Shown here: piece after piece, positions 27,804-36,948 of the stretch
Numbering within the stretch: the stretch's first letter is position 1
How the letters are laid out: each line of letters starts with the position of its first letter
Assembly: GCA_030833725.1 (NCBI GenBank)
Contig: JAURGP010000001.1
Span: 1-44,079 of the forward strand
DNA length: 44,079 nt
From: Candidatus Kapaibacterium sp.
GTDB taxonomy: Bacteria > Bacteroidota > Ignavibacteria > Kapaibacteriales > Kapaibacteriaceae
Direction of reading: 5' to 3'
The notes under the pieces: model-generated
The model's database searches: none
What the model saw: the letters and a program-made list of their open reading frames with translations, nothing else
What the model was told of the DNA's origin: nothing
Translations under genes and position numbers: made by a program

Positions 27804-29387
27804 ATGATCGACTCCCACGCCCACATCGATGCTAAAGCCTTCGACGCGGACCGATCAGCCATGCTACAGCGAGCATGGGATGCCGGAGTCGAAGCGATCA
27901 TTGTTCCGGACATTCAGCCCTCGCGGCGTGACCATCTGATCGAGGTTGTCAACAGTGACGCTCGCCTCTATCGTGGAATAGGTGTCCATCCTCATCATGC
28001 AGGCTCCGTTGACACGGCTGAACTCGATGCCATCGAAGCTGGAGCCAGTGAGGCTGGCGTTGTAGCCATCGGTGAAATCGGATTAGACTACCACTACGAC
28101 TTCTGTCCGCCCGATGTTCAGCAGCACGTGTTTCGCGAGCAGATTCGGATTGCTAAGCGCATGAACCTGCCGATTATCGTGCACAATCGTGAATCCGACG
28201 ACGATGTTCTGCGCATCCTTACCGAAGAGCAGGACGGCACGCTGCGCGGTGTGCTTCACTGCTTCTCCAGCGATGCTCAGGTTCTTCACACAGTCCTAGA
28301 TCTAGGTCTGATCGTGTCGTTCACAGGCAATATCACCTTTAAGAATTCGACCTTACTCCCCGTGGTCGCGTCCGTTCCCGATGATGCCTACATGATTGAA
28401 ACGGATTCACCCTACATTGCACCTGTACCTCATCGCGGAACACGGAACGAGCCAGCGCACGTTGCCCTTGTTGCGCAGACAATAGCGGAGATCAAATCCA
28501 TGACCTATCACGATATCCTGCGGGCAACCACCACAACGGCCAAGCGTCTGTTTGGCTTGACGGCAGTGGTGATGATGTTGCTCACATCGGCTGCGTTGGC
28601 GCAGCCCACACCACCTCGCGATGAAGACTACGAAAACGATTACGACTGGGAAATCGCGCTCGAGAACTACTACGCCGACAGCGCAGCCTATGAGAGCTGG
28701 GTACGGCCCCGTAGAAGCAGCGTCGGTATCGGTATCTCAGTGGGATCCAACACACAGGTGGAATCTCAGACCTTCCGGCAGCGCTACGACAACTCCTATG
28801 AAGTAAACGGCAATCTGGATCGTGGTGAACCCACTCGGTGGACCTTCTTCGCACCGGAGCAAGGTCCGAACCGTAGCTTCTCCTTCGAAGGTTTGACCGC
28901 CATTGGTGGCACCATCACCTATAGCCCCTTTACCAGTCTGATGCTGGAGGGTACGTTCACCTATAGCCAGAACACCGGCCCAGCCGAGGACTTTGGCTTG
29001 GATCCAATCACCACGAACATTGTTGAGGTGTCTGGCCTGTACAACCTGAACCCGTACAGCAGGGTGAACTTTTGGCCCCAGTTTGGCGGCACGATGGCCT
29101 TCGTAGACGACGGCACTACCCAGCAAACAAAGTTCGGGATCAACTTCGGATTGGGAATCGGCGTGAACATCCCCACATCGTTTGGCTTGTTCTATCCGAT
29201 GTTCAACGTGCGGTTTAATGCCATGCTGCAGCAGGATCAGAACAAGTTGGTACAGCGCTACCTTGACGCCGACGGAAACGTTGCCACCAAGACCGACGAC
29301 CCCACGAAGATCTCCGTTGATCTTGCCGATGTGAACGTGCTGTACTCGATTCCACGCCTGACCATCCTCTATTATCCACCGTTCTAA
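27804..29387 (+). CDS. TatD-family DNase continuing in frame into an outer-membrane barrel protein
   Basis: One open frame of 527 codons holds two proteins. Residues 1-252 are a complete TatD metal-dependent DNase: MIDSHAHID (HxH metal ligands), GEIGLDYHYD, IIVHNRESDDD, LHCFSSDA and the ETDSPYIAP motif, ending at KRLFGL where TatD proteins normally stop. There is no stop; instead LTAVVMMLLTSAALAQ follows at once, a signal-peptide core with an Ala-x-Ala type cleavage site, then ~260 residues of alternating beta pattern ending in an aromatic (LTILYYPPF), as in outer-membrane barrels. A fused protein would put an export signal in the middle. I list the whole frame because nothing interrupts it; an internal start at 28500 is given separately. 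ATG 27783 is an alternative start overlapping the bcp stop. Confidence 0.85.
   Translation: MIDSHAHIDAKAFDADRSAMLQRAWDAGVEAIIVPDIQPSRRDHLIEVVNSDARLYRGIGVHPHHAGSVDTAELDAIEAGASEAGVVAIGEIGLDYHYDFCPPDVQQHVFREQIRIAKRMNLPIIVHNRESDDDVLRILTEEQDGTLRGVLHCFSSDAQVLHTVLDLGLIVSFTGNITFKNSTLLPVVASVPDDAYMIETDSPYIAPVPHRGTRNEPAHVALVAQTIAEIKSMTYHDILRATTTTAKRLFGLTAVVMMLLTSAALAQPTPPRDEDYENDYDWEIALENYYADSAAYESWVRPRRSSVGIGISVGSNTQVESQTFRQRYDNSYEVNGNLDRGEPTRWTFFAPEQGPNRSFSFEGLTAIGGTITYSPFTSLMLEGTFTYSQNTGPAEDFGLDPITTNIVEVSGLYNLNPYSRVNFWPQFGGTMAFVDDGTTQQTKFGINFGLGIGVNIPTSFGLFYPMFNVRFNAMLQQDQNKLVQRYLDADGNVATKTDDPTKISVDLADVNVLYSIPRLTILYYPPF
28500..29387 (+). CDS. Putative internally initiated outer-membrane barrel protein within the tatD frame
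   Basis: From the ATG at 28500 the same frame gives a 295-aa protein whose first ~34 residues form a full signal peptide: a basic n-region (R8, K15, R16), a hydrophobic core (LFGLTAVVMMLLTSAA) and cleavage near ALA|Q. A GGAG at 28487-28490, 9 nt before the ATG, could serve as ribosome site. The mature part has acidic N-terminal residues and then beta-strand-like repeats with a terminal Phe. If used, 20 codons encode both the end of TatD and the start of a signal peptide in the same frame. This is inference from sequence; no homologue search was possible. Confidence 0.5.
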   Translation: MTYHDILRATTTTAKRLFGLTAVVMMLLTSAALAQPTPPRDEDYENDYDWEIALENYYADSAAYESWVRPRRSSVGIGISVGSNTQVESQTFRQRYDNSYEVNGNLDRGEPTRWTFFAPEQGPNRSFSFEGLTAIGGTITYSPFTSLMLEGTFTYSQNTGPAEDFGLDPITTNIVEVSGLYNLNPYSRVNFWPQFGGTMAFVDDGTTQQTKFGINFGLGIGVNIPTSFGLFYPMFNVRFNAMLQQDQNKLVQRYLDADGNVATKTDDPTKISVDLADVNVLYSIPRLTILYYPPF

Positions 29388-29398
29388 GGCGCCGTATC

Positions 29399-30019
29399 AT
29401 GGTTACTGTGTTGACGGGTACGGGGCTGGCCGCAGAGGTCGCTGCCATTCGGCAAACCTCGACTTCCATGCAGGACTTCCGGACGGGTGTGCATCGTATC
29501 GGCATCCATCTGGCGGTGGAGGCGTCCAAGCACCTACCAGGTAGATCGACTACCGTGCAGACGCCGCTGGCTCCAGCTGAAGCCACGATGGTTGATGGCG
29601 ACGTGATTCTACTGCCCGTCCTTCGGGCAGGCCTTGGCTTGCTGGATGCCTTCCTACAGGTGATGCCCTACGCCAGCGTTGGATTTGCCGGGCTACGGCG
29701 GAATGAGGAAACTCTCGAACCCACCGAGTACTACCGCCGGTTTCCAGACTCGACGTCGAACACCACCTTCATCATCATCGATCCGATGCTGGCCACTGCT
29801 GGTAGCATGATTGCTACCCTCTCGATGCTGAAGGACCTCCCCCATCGCAGCATTATGGCAGCCTGCTTGATTGCAGCCCCGGAGGGTGTGGAAGCCCTGA
29901 CGGCTGCACATCCAGATGTTCCGTTGTTTATTGCCTCTCTGGACGATCACCTCAATGAGATGGGCTTTATCGTGCCGGGCCTAGGTGACGCCGGTGATCG
30001 CCTTTTTGGCACAACGTGA
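29399..30019 (+). CDS. upp: Uracil phosphoribosyltransferase
   Basis: The 206-aa protein has the family motifs LRAGLGLLDAFLQVMP, the PRPP-binding loop IIIDPMLATAGS, and the uracil-binding C-terminus GFIVPGLGDAGDRLFGT. It salvages uracil to UMP in the cytoplasm. In the PRPP loop the usual ATGGS is ATAGS, a conservative change. It follows the barrel frame by 11 bp. Confidence 0.95.
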   Translation: MVTVLTGTGLAAEVAAIRQTSTSMQDFRTGVHRIGIHLAVEASKHLPGRSTTVQTPLAPAEATMVDGDVILLPVLRAGLGLLDAFLQVMPYASVGFAGLRRNEETLEPTEYYRRFPDSTSNTTFIIIDPMLATAGSMIATLSMLKDLPHRSIMAACLIAAPEGVEALTAAHPDVPLFIASLDDHLNEMGFIVPGLGDAGDRLFGTT

Positions 30020-30048
30020 TTCTGTCTTTTCTCGATTCTGTCTTTTCT
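30018..30048. repeat. 15-bp direct repeat after upp
   Basis: GATTCTGTCTTTTCT occurs at 30018-30032 and again at 30034-30048, one base apart, spanning the upp stop and the gap to the next gene. The pyrimidine-rich strand and the following TTTG could belong to a promoter or a weak transcript end. Confidence 0.7.
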
Positions 30049-30087
30049 TTGCACGTTCTATCGACATTCATTCACAGGAGTATTCCG

Positions 30088-30300
30088 ATGATCATCTTTC
30101 ACTTTGGCAAGCACAGTGTACCACTGGCCGACATCCACGACATCCGCGTTGACTACAAGTACCAGGATAACGAGATCTATGTTGATCTTGAGATCAATGG
30201 TGGTGCACAACTCAGCCTGAACCTGCCAGACTCTCTCACGTTCATGGAGCAGTTCATGGCTCACATTCGTGAAGTCAAGAATATTCCGGCCCAATCCTAA
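30088..30300 (+). CDS. Small unknown protein (70 aa)
   Basis: The protein starts MIIFHFGKHSVPLADIHDIRVDY and contains a compact beta-beta-beta-alpha pattern with no signal peptide. The ATG at 30088 is chosen because a GGAG ribosome site lies 9 nt upstream; an earlier in-frame start at 30016 would overlap upp and read through the direct repeat. I do not recognise the family. It is convergent with the aminotransferase gene, with only 11 bp between the stops. Confidence 0.75.
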   Translation: MIIFHFGKHSVPLADIHDIRVDYKYQDNEIYVDLEINGGAQLSLNLPDSLTFMEQFMAHIREVKNIPAQS

Positions 30301-30311
30301 CACCTGCCCTT

Positions 30312-31451
30312 TTACAGCAGGCGGTTGAGGGCCATCGACAGAGCGTCGAGATCTCCCTTGCTCGTGTGGGCATGCGTGCTGAATCGCAGTACGGCGTGAT
30401 CGAAAACGCGGTGAACCACAACTTCGATACGATGGGTGTTGTACAGCTCATTCTTCAGCCACTGCACATCAGTGGACGAAGGGAGTAGTACGGCACCCAT
30501 TTGTAGTTCGTCGGCTCGCCAATCGCTGCACGCCGCAAGCCCCTTACGCAATAGCATGTGCATGCCGTAGTCGCGGAGGTCGCGAGCTTCCATCTGCACC
30601 AGATCCCACTCATTGCGATGCATCCACTGCAATGCCTCAGGGACCGTGAGGAACGGACTCACGTCGCGCGTACCCAGGTACTCGACGTCGTCAACAAAGG
30701 AGCCGTCGCCCGCCGTTGGGATCAGGTTGCCCCAACTCACGATCAATGGCTGTACGGCACGGTGGAGGGACGGATGTACCCACAGAAAGGCAGATCCCTT
30801 TGGCGTACACATCCATTTGTGGAAGTTCCCCGTGTAGACGTCAGCGTTGAGCGTATGAAGATGCAAGGGCAGGTGTGCTGGAGCATGTGCTCCATCGATC
30901 ACGGTAAGGATGCCACGCTCCCTAGCACGGGCACACAGGTTCTCAACGGGCAGTCGTATCGCTGTTGGTGAGGTGACATGACTGAGAAACAGTACCCGCG
31001 TCCGGCTGGTCACCGACGACCAGATCAGCTCTTCGATCTCATCCATTGATGGTGCGGGAAGAGGAAGGCATGCCTCAACAATCTCAGCGCCAGTTCCCTG
31101 CAGATGGTGTCTCCACGCTCGCAGGCAGGCACCGTACTCGTGATCGGTGGTGAGGACTTCCTCACCGGGAGCCAGCATCGGGGCAATCATGGCCGCAGCC
31201 ATCGACACGCCGAACGTACTGTTCGTAACGTAGACCAGATCCGTGGGCTGTGCGCCGAGATAGTCGGCGATGGCGCTGCGAGCCCCCTGCATCAGATCGG
31301 CCAGCTCTCGGTGAAACAGCACGGGCTGGTGCTCAAGGCGCTCCTGCCAAGATCGCTGCACATCCAGCAGCTCGCGCGGGCAGGCCCCGAAGGACCCATG
31401 GTTGAGAAAGTGAATGTCGTCGCGGAGAAGGAAGTCGGCTTTAGTCAGCAT
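30312..31451 (-). CDS. Class V aminotransferase, isopenicillin-N-epimerase-like
   Basis: The 379-aa PLP enzyme has FLNHGSFGACP at the N-terminus, VIDGAHAPAHLPLHL with the cofactor Asp, and TGNFHKWMCTPKGSAFLWV with the Schiff-base Lys. This combination is typical of the CefD-like branch of class V (isopenicillin N epimerase, cysteine desulfurase relatives). The true substrate is unknown; in many bacteria this branch acts on amino acids other than penicillins. The start is taken at 31451, overlapping the OmpA gene by 11 bp. It is the last gene of the long minus-strand operon. Confidence 0.85.
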   Translation of the reverse strand: MLTKADFLLRDDIHFLNHGSFGACPRELLDVQRSWQERLEHQPVLFHRELADLMQGARSAIADYLGAQPTDLVYVTNSTFGVSMAAAMIAPMLAPGEEVLTTDHEYGACLRAWRHHLQGTGAEIVEACLPLPAPSMDEIEELIWSSVTSRTRVLFLSHVTSPTAIRLPVENLCARARERGILTVIDGAHAPAHLPLHLHTLNADVYTGNFHKWMCTPKGSAFLWVHPSLHRAVQPLIVSWGNLIPTAGDGSFVDDVEYLGTRDVSPFLTVPEALQWMHRNEWDLVQMEARDLRDYGMHMLLRKGLAACSDWRADELQMGAVLLPSSTDVQWLKNELYNTHRIEVVVHRVFDHAVLRFSTHAHTSKGDLDALSMALNRLL

Positions 31452-33321
31452 CTGCGAGAATACGAAGTCGGACGCTTCGTTGCGCAATGCGCTCTAGCGG
31501 CGAGCCGGCCGGATTGGCATCGCTCTGCACCTGAACGTCTACACGATCGGACCGAAGTAGAGCCTGAGCGGCTTGGGCACGACGCAGGCGCAGTGGTTGG
31601 TTGACATCCTCGGAACCGAGAGCATCAGTGCCGGCAATCACCTGTACGCGTTCACCGCGCGCCAGCGCTCTCAGTGCTGTTTGCAGTGCCGCCGTGTCGA
31701 TCATGCGGAATTGAGAACTGCCAAAGTCAAAGTAGCCCAGTATGAGATCGGCCTCTTCGGCAGAACAGAGCACGGTATCAATCGTGCGACTCCGCTCGAC
31801 GATCCGAAGACTCTTCCTCGCAACTGCAATGTTCTGAGCACCCGTGGAGTCCGTAGTTGTCACGCGGACGTTCACCTCGACTGGGCGCCCTGATGCCAGC
31901 GCCTTACGGTGCACAGTCATGCGGGCAATGCCGCGCTCCAGCGACGTTTGCAACGGTTGCCCGTCAGCCGTCGCCTCGATGCGTGACGTACACGGACCCG
32001 CCTCGCACGTCAGCACATGAGCTGCCGACAGCTCCACTGGTAGGATGGTCTCCACTTCGCGAGTGCGAATGGTGGTAAGGGGCTGAAAGACGCCATTCAC
32101 GAGGAATTCGATTCGACGCTGCTCAGTCTCCAGTTCCGGATACGGCACGACACTGTACGGCTGGATCAAGACAGTCAGCTTGTTCTGGTCGATGGGCAGG
32201 TCCCTCAGGACTGCAGCAACCCTAGCCTTGGCAATGGAGCGATCTTCATCGGCAGAGGTGCCCACTACAATCGTCACGCGATGATCCGGATGCTCGGCAA
32301 TGTAGGAGCGAACCGCATCAATAATCATAGCAAACGGACCAATCGGTTCGGTACTCCGTTTGGCGAAAAAGATGGCCGGGTAGACACGCCGAAGCGTATC
32401 CTGCTGACGCACATCGATTGCCGGAATCACCAGTTCTCCATCCACTTCACGCACTCCTGGCATTGTTGACGCTACAACAACGGAGCTCCGAAGCAGTGGA
32501 GCTTCCACCACCACGGGAGGCGGAGGAGGTGCCGGGGGTGGAGGAGGGGGAGGTGCCACTACGTCTTCGCTCTTCGGCAGCGTCCAGCGCAATTGAGCAC
32601 CCGCGGTGAGCGCCTGTACCGCCCATGGTACAGCGGTGGTGATGTTGGAAAGTGGATGCTGATACCGAAGTATCGGAGACAGCGTTATCGCTGCCGAGAC
32701 AGGAAGATCATAGCGCAGCGCAAGGTCCACAGCCACAACCAACCCTGCAGCGTCGGGCAGGACTTCGTTGTAGACGTTTCGAATGGAACTGCCATTCTCG
32801 AAGGTATAACCCTCTGGACTCAGAAGAACTTCCTGCTGATGGACGCTCGTGGAGATGGGCATGCCTGCCTGTACTCCTGCCATCGCCCATAGCCCAGAAG
32901 AAACGGGAATGGCAAGGTAGGGACGAAGCGTTATGGCCATGTAGGAGAGCTCTAGGTCGTGACTGATGACCCCTTCACGGACTTCTTGGCCATCAATCAG
33001 ATTGATTCCACGCTGTTGCTCCTGCATCATCAGTGGCATCGTGGACGCACCCACCATCAGGCCTACCGCTAACGGGCCTCCGGGAAGGCGCATGCTGGTT
33101 TGGTACTCCGCTCCAGCTTCAAGAGACGCCGTCCAACTCCACGTATCGGTGAAGGTGACGCAACACACCGGGTGGCCCGGAAGGACGGAAAACCGCAAGG
33201 CATGGAGGGCAGCCCCGCCGCGCAGCTCCGCCGACAGCGACAGTGGACTGTGCTCCTGCGCCGAAAGGCCTGCACATAACACTGCACAGAGAACGGCCAG
33301 CCGCATGATTGAAGTCCTCAT
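31441..33321 (-). CDS. OmpA-family outer-membrane protein with two OmpA-like modules
   Basis: The 626-aa protein begins with a signal peptide (MRTSIMRLAVLCAVLCAGLSAQ). Residues ~28-248 are a beta-barrel-like region with repeated amphipathic strands. A poly-Pro linker (257-269) follows, then two OmpA-like peptidoglycan-binding segments: IFFAKRSTEPI...VTIVVGTSADEDRSIAKARVAAVL (about 315-390) and LGYFDFGSSQFRMIDTAALQTAL...GTDALGSEDVNQPLRLRRAQAAQALL (about 535-600). Between them is a beta-rich segment. Such proteins tether the outer membrane to the cell wall. The start overlaps the 1207-aa gene by 4 bp (ATGA). Confidence 0.85.
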   Translation of the reverse strand: MRTSIMRLAVLCAVLCAGLSAQEHSPLSLSAELRGGAALHALRFSVLPGHPVCCVTFTDTWSWTASLEAGAEYQTSMRLPGGPLAVGLMVGASTMPLMMQEQQRGINLIDGQEVREGVISHDLELSYMAITLRPYLAIPVSSGLWAMAGVQAGMPISTSVHQQEVLLSPEGYTFENGSSIRNVYNEVLPDAAGLVVAVDLALRYDLPVSAAITLSPILRYQHPLSNITTAVPWAVQALTAGAQLRWTLPKSEDVVAPPPPPPPAPPPPPVVVEAPLLRSSVVVASTMPGVREVDGELVIPAIDVRQQDTLRRVYPAIFFAKRSTEPIGPFAMIIDAVRSYIAEHPDHRVTIVVGTSADEDRSIAKARVAAVLRDLPIDQNKLTVLIQPYSVVPYPELETEQRRIEFLVNGVFQPLTTIRTREVETILPVELSAAHVLTCEAGPCTSRIEATADGQPLQTSLERGIARMTVHRKALASGRPVEVNVRVTTTDSTGAQNIAVARKSLRIVERSRTIDTVLCSAEEADLILGYFDFGSSQFRMIDTAALQTALRALARGERVQVIAGTDALGSEDVNQPLRLRRAQAAQALLRSDRVDVQVQSDANPAGSPLERIAQRSVRLRILADAD

Positions 33322-36300
33322 CGTACGATCACCATCGGTGTGGATGACAGACCGTCTGGCGATGATACAACGACGCGATAGGTTCCTGGCACCAAATCAG
33401 ACGTGTCCATCCTCATCGAGTAGGTTCCGGACGCAGAGATGCCTGGGTTGATGCCTGGGTTCTGGATCTTCACGTCACGCCCCGTGGCGTCGAGTACACG
33501 CAGGATGACGGATGCGTACGTTGGCACATCAAGCACCAACGTAACATCATCCGTGGCTGGCTGTGGTGTAATCTGCACGATCGTGGGAGCTGTTGCGCGT
33601 TTGATGCGCCGCACCGGATCATCGTGCTGAATGCGCAACACACCTGGTACGTAGGTCATTGGCACGGTGGTGCCAAAGCCTGTTGCGGCGCTGTCGAAGT
33701 CAAGAGGTGACTGATCGATCTCGGCCATTCCGGCATAGCCCACCAGGCGGGCAATCTCCATGGTGCCACTAAACCTACCCGTCACGCGGAAGGTGATGAA
33801 CCGAAGGCCGTTGCGCACGTCTTGCGAGAGAATCTGGGCTACTCCGGCCGTTGTTGTAATGTCGCGTGCTAGATACAGCCGCTCATCCACCGTGAGCGTG
33901 GCCTCGAGGAAGCGCTCACCAGCGTAGGCCTGCTGCTCCGTAATGGTTGCCATGATCGGCAGGGCCGTCGTATCGCCTCTGGGTGGTGCCGTAACGGTCG
34001 GGGCCGAGAGCGTTGCTGTGCCGCGATAGTTTGCCAATCGAATCTTCGTGGACGCAGCACATGGTTCAACAGCAAACACCACTTCAGCGGCGTCACTTAT
34101 GGTACCTCCGCTGTACTGCAGCGTAATGACCACGGAATCACGTGGTCCGATCACGATTGGCAGAGGTGTGAGTACCGTGACTGGTTCACTACCTGCAATC
34201 GTTGCTTCCGTAATGGTCAATGGATTATCCGAGCGATTGCGCAACACCACGTCACGGTTCGGGATTTCGGGAATGAACGGTAGCACAAGATGCGATAGCT
34301 GAAGATCAGCACCCGAGCCACGGCCTTGCAGACGAATCGTGCGCTCGATTGAGCGCTGGTTGGCATAGCGAATCACCACCTTGGCTGAATCGGCGCCCAA
34401 TCGTCGAGGAGCAAACTCCACATCAAGAACCAACGTGCCACCTGGTGGTATCACCGTGTCGGGTACAAGATTCAGCACGCGGAACTGGGCCAGCAAGCCC
34501 CTTTCTACAAACACCGTGTTGATCACAAGTTCCACGGGATCGTTGTTTCGCAGCATCGCAAGGGTACGTACCTGTTGCTGTCCAACGCAGACGTCTCCAA
34601 AATCCTCGTCGCTGATCAGCAGGCTCAGGTTTCGATCGATCGAGAGCTGTTCAACGGGAATGAAGTAGGTACGGCCGCAAAACTCGAGCACCATGGTATC
34701 CCGCAGCTGACCGGTATCAGCCGGAACACTGGTGAGCTCCACCGTAAGACAGGCCCCCGGTAGGACTGTGTCGCCATTCACGTTGTTCGTGATACGCACC
34801 CATGACCCATCCAGCATGTAGCTGCTTCGGATGATGGCCGGTACGCTGCCGGTGTTACACACCTCTGCGCTGAAGATAGTGATGGTTTCTTCGCCAATCA
34901 GGGCATCGGCGATTTGCAGTGGATTCACCGATAGCTCCACCGGAGCAATGCGGAAGACGTTGTCGCTCAGGTCGGTTTCTGGCGCCGACACCCGTCGTAG
35001 CAGCGCATTTCGAGTGCTATCAATCGACGTACTCACAAGGGTGGAACCGTCGGGGCTGAAGGCCAGGTACGTCACGCGATTCTGGTGTCCGGCGGCCGAG
35101 CCCGTTGGGGGCAACACGGTGGCCTGAGCCATGTCGTACACCACAAACTGCGGGCTATACTCGAAGCCCATTGCCATGAAGGTATTGCTAGGCGTAAACG
35201 ACAAGCTCACGGCTTCGCTGGTTTCGCGGTAGATGATCTTCACGATCGACTGCGCTTCCATGTCGAAGACAAACGTGCGCTGCTCCTTGGCTCCATTAGC
35301 AATGTCGGTTCGCCGCTTCCCGGCCAATCCAGCTAGCCGTCCGTCAGGCGATGATGCTACGCGGTACACGTACGGACCTACGGCCTCGAGAAGACCACTA
35401 TTTGCCGTGCGTTCTTCGGCTCCCGTATCAACGTTGTAGATGCTGACGGTGCCATCTAACAACGCAAGGGTAAATCGAGAACCAGCTACCGACGACGACG
35501 CAATTGGCGTAGCAAGCGTGATCGGAGTAGACTCTTGGAGGTTACCAGTGCTGTATCGTGCTACACGAGCTGTTTGTTGCGGCAGCACGTAGATCGTTGC
35601 TCCGTCGCTCGTACTCGCAAGAGCTTGGACAAGAATATCGGAAGGAAGGTCAACTGCCTGCTGTGGATCTTCCACGGCTTGAGAAAATCGCAGAAGTCTT
35701 CCGCCACGTCTACCAGGTTGACCCGTGCTGATAACGAGGTCTCGCGTAGTACCAACGTAGGTAACGGCAGCAACCACTTCCCCGGGATTCAGTGATGTGC
35801 GATACGAACCGGTTTGCTGACCCGTTGCCACATTCCATTCATTGATCGTTCCGTCCGAATATGCCACCAGCAGATACTCGCCCGTACGTGAGTATGCAGC
35901 CGTTGATGCCGATGCCTCTGGTCCGCTCAGCCACCGTGGTTCCGAGGCTTGGAACTTCTGCGAGACACGGATCCGAGCGCTATCGGTAAACGTCACCGGT
36001 ACCTCCCAGAGGTACGTCGAATCCAGGGTCGAGTCGATGGCAACCCATGATCGGCCGTTGTCGGGCGTAAACTCCACAAAGGAGTAGAAGCCGGGAATAG
36101 CCCCTTTCCATCGGATGGGAATCTCTTGACAGGGGGCAAAGGACTCGCCACCATTCGGTGCCGTGATCTGCAGGATCGTGCGCTGTGGATAGGTGCGAGG
36201 ATTGGCCACCACCATTAGGGTTCGTCGCATCCCGCCCTCGTAGTACACGGAGATCACGCCAGAAATCGGATCGGCGTTGACAGGAGTGCAGATCACATCG

Positions 36301-36941
36301 ATGCGATACTCCAGCGGGGAGATGACCATCACCGGCGGTTGACCCGTGCGGAAAGATCCCTTCCACACTACGGCGATATCGGGATGGTTGGACGTGACCG
36401 AATCGATCGTGATCATCCGCTCCTGACCATTCTGGAGCGCGGCCTCGGTGGCTACCACCTTTAGCTTCATGGTGTCGGAACGGCCCACAGGTATCGATTC
36501 GAAATCGGCATAGCCGGGCAGGTTCCTGCTCAGACTATCACGGAAGACAACATTCGCACCTACACTACGGCTGAGCGGACGGCGGTAGGAAAGGGCTGCG
36601 GTTTGTCCCTGATGCGTTATCAGCAGATCCACGAGGAAGGAGTCAAACTGAGAGTTCACCCATTCGATCACGTGAATGCCCCCACCCTCCTGTGTGACCG
36701 TTGCGGGGCGCAGGGCGGTGTTGCTCTGAATCAAGATGACGTTCGTCGACGAGATGGTAAGGGGCTGCTGGTTATTGGTAACTCTGCACCGCACCCGCAC
36801 CTTGGGATAGGCGCTGAGATCCAGGTCGCTCCCACCCGGGAACGACACGCCCACAACCTGTACCTGGGCTACAGCATTCGGCTGCCACAGGACCGTGGCG
36901 GCCAACGCCACGATGAAGATGAAGATTCGGAGGTAGTGCAT
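33318..36941 (-). CDS. Large secreted T9SS protein with WD40-like and ASPM/choice-of-anchor-like domains
   Basis: The 1207-aa protein has a signal peptide (MHYLRIFIFIVALAATVLWQPNAVAQ). Around 265-345 there is a Ser/Thr-kinase-receptor-like Ig segment (TAPNGGESFAPCQEIPIRW...DNGRSW). From about 350 to 670 repeated WD40/YVTN-type blades occur (NEWNVATGQQ, HQNRVTYLAFSPDGSTLVS). From about 700 to 980 the pattern resembles ASPM-SPD-2-Hydin/choice-of-anchor D repeats (FEFAPRRLGADSAKVVI). The end (ITPQPATDDVTLVLDVP ... LVPGTYRVVVSS) is a T9SS sorting domain. It is probably a cell-surface scaffold; no catalytic motif was seen. Confidence 0.85.
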   Translation of the reverse strand: MHYLRIFIFIVALAATVLWQPNAVAQVQVVGVSFPGGSDLDLSAYPKVRVRCRVTNNQQPLTISSTNVILIQSNTALRPATVTQEGGGIHVIEWVNSQFDSFLVDLLITHQGQTAALSYRRPLSRSVGANVVFRDSLSRNLPGYADFESIPVGRSDTMKLKVVATEAALQNGQERMITIDSVTSNHPDIAVVWKGSFRTGQPPVMVISPLEYRIDVICTPVNADPISGVISVYYEGGMRRTLMVVANPRTYPQRTILQITAPNGGESFAPCQEIPIRWKGAIPGFYSFVEFTPDNGRSWVAIDSTLDSTYLWEVPVTFTDSARIRVSQKFQASEPRWLSGPEASASTAAYSRTGEYLLVAYSDGTINEWNVATGQQTGSYRTSLNPGEVVAAVTYVGTTRDLVISTGQPGRRGGRLLRFSQAVEDPQQAVDLPSDILVQALASTSDGATIYVLPQQTARVARYSTGNLQESTPITLATPIASSSVAGSRFTLALLDGTVSIYNVDTGAEERTANSGLLEAVGPYVYRVASSPDGRLAGLAGKRRTDIANGAKEQRTFVFDMEAQSIVKIIYRETSEAVSLSFTPSNTFMAMGFEYSPQFVVYDMAQATVLPPTGSAAGHQNRVTYLAFSPDGSTLVSTSIDSTRNALLRRVSAPETDLSDNVFRIAPVELSVNPLQIADALIGEETITIFSAEVCNTGSVPAIIRSSYMLDGSWVRITNNVNGDTVLPGACLTVELTSVPADTGQLRDTMVLEFCGRTYFIPVEQLSIDRNLSLLISDEDFGDVCVGQQQVRTLAMLRNNDPVELVINTVFVERGLLAQFRVLNLVPDTVIPPGGTLVLDVEFAPRRLGADSAKVVIRYANQRSIERTIRLQGRGSGADLQLSHLVLPFIPEIPNRDVVLRNRSDNPLTITEATIAGSEPVTVLTPLPIVIGPRDSVVITLQYSGGTISDAAEVVFAVEPCAASTKIRLANYRGTATLSAPTVTAPPRGDTTALPIMATITEQQAYAGERFLEATLTVDERLYLARDITTTAGVAQILSQDVRNGLRFITFRVTGRFSGTMEIARLVGYAGMAEIDQSPLDFDSAATGFGTTVPMTYVPGVLRIQHDDPVRRIKRATAPTIVQITPQPATDDVTLVLDVPTYASVILRVLDATGRDVKIQNPGINPGISASGTYSMRMDTSDLVPGTYRVVVSSPDGLSSTPMVIVR

Positions 36942-36948
36942 AGCCGCT

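Noticed and set aside
30303-30321. Terminator between the 70-aa gene and the aminotransferase gene
   Set aside because: Only a 5-bp CCTGC/GCAGG stem with a 9-nt loop and no T-tract; too weak to call.
32455-32600. GC-rich repeat tract as a mobile or structural element
   Set aside because: It is the poly-Pro linker codons of the OmpA-family gene.
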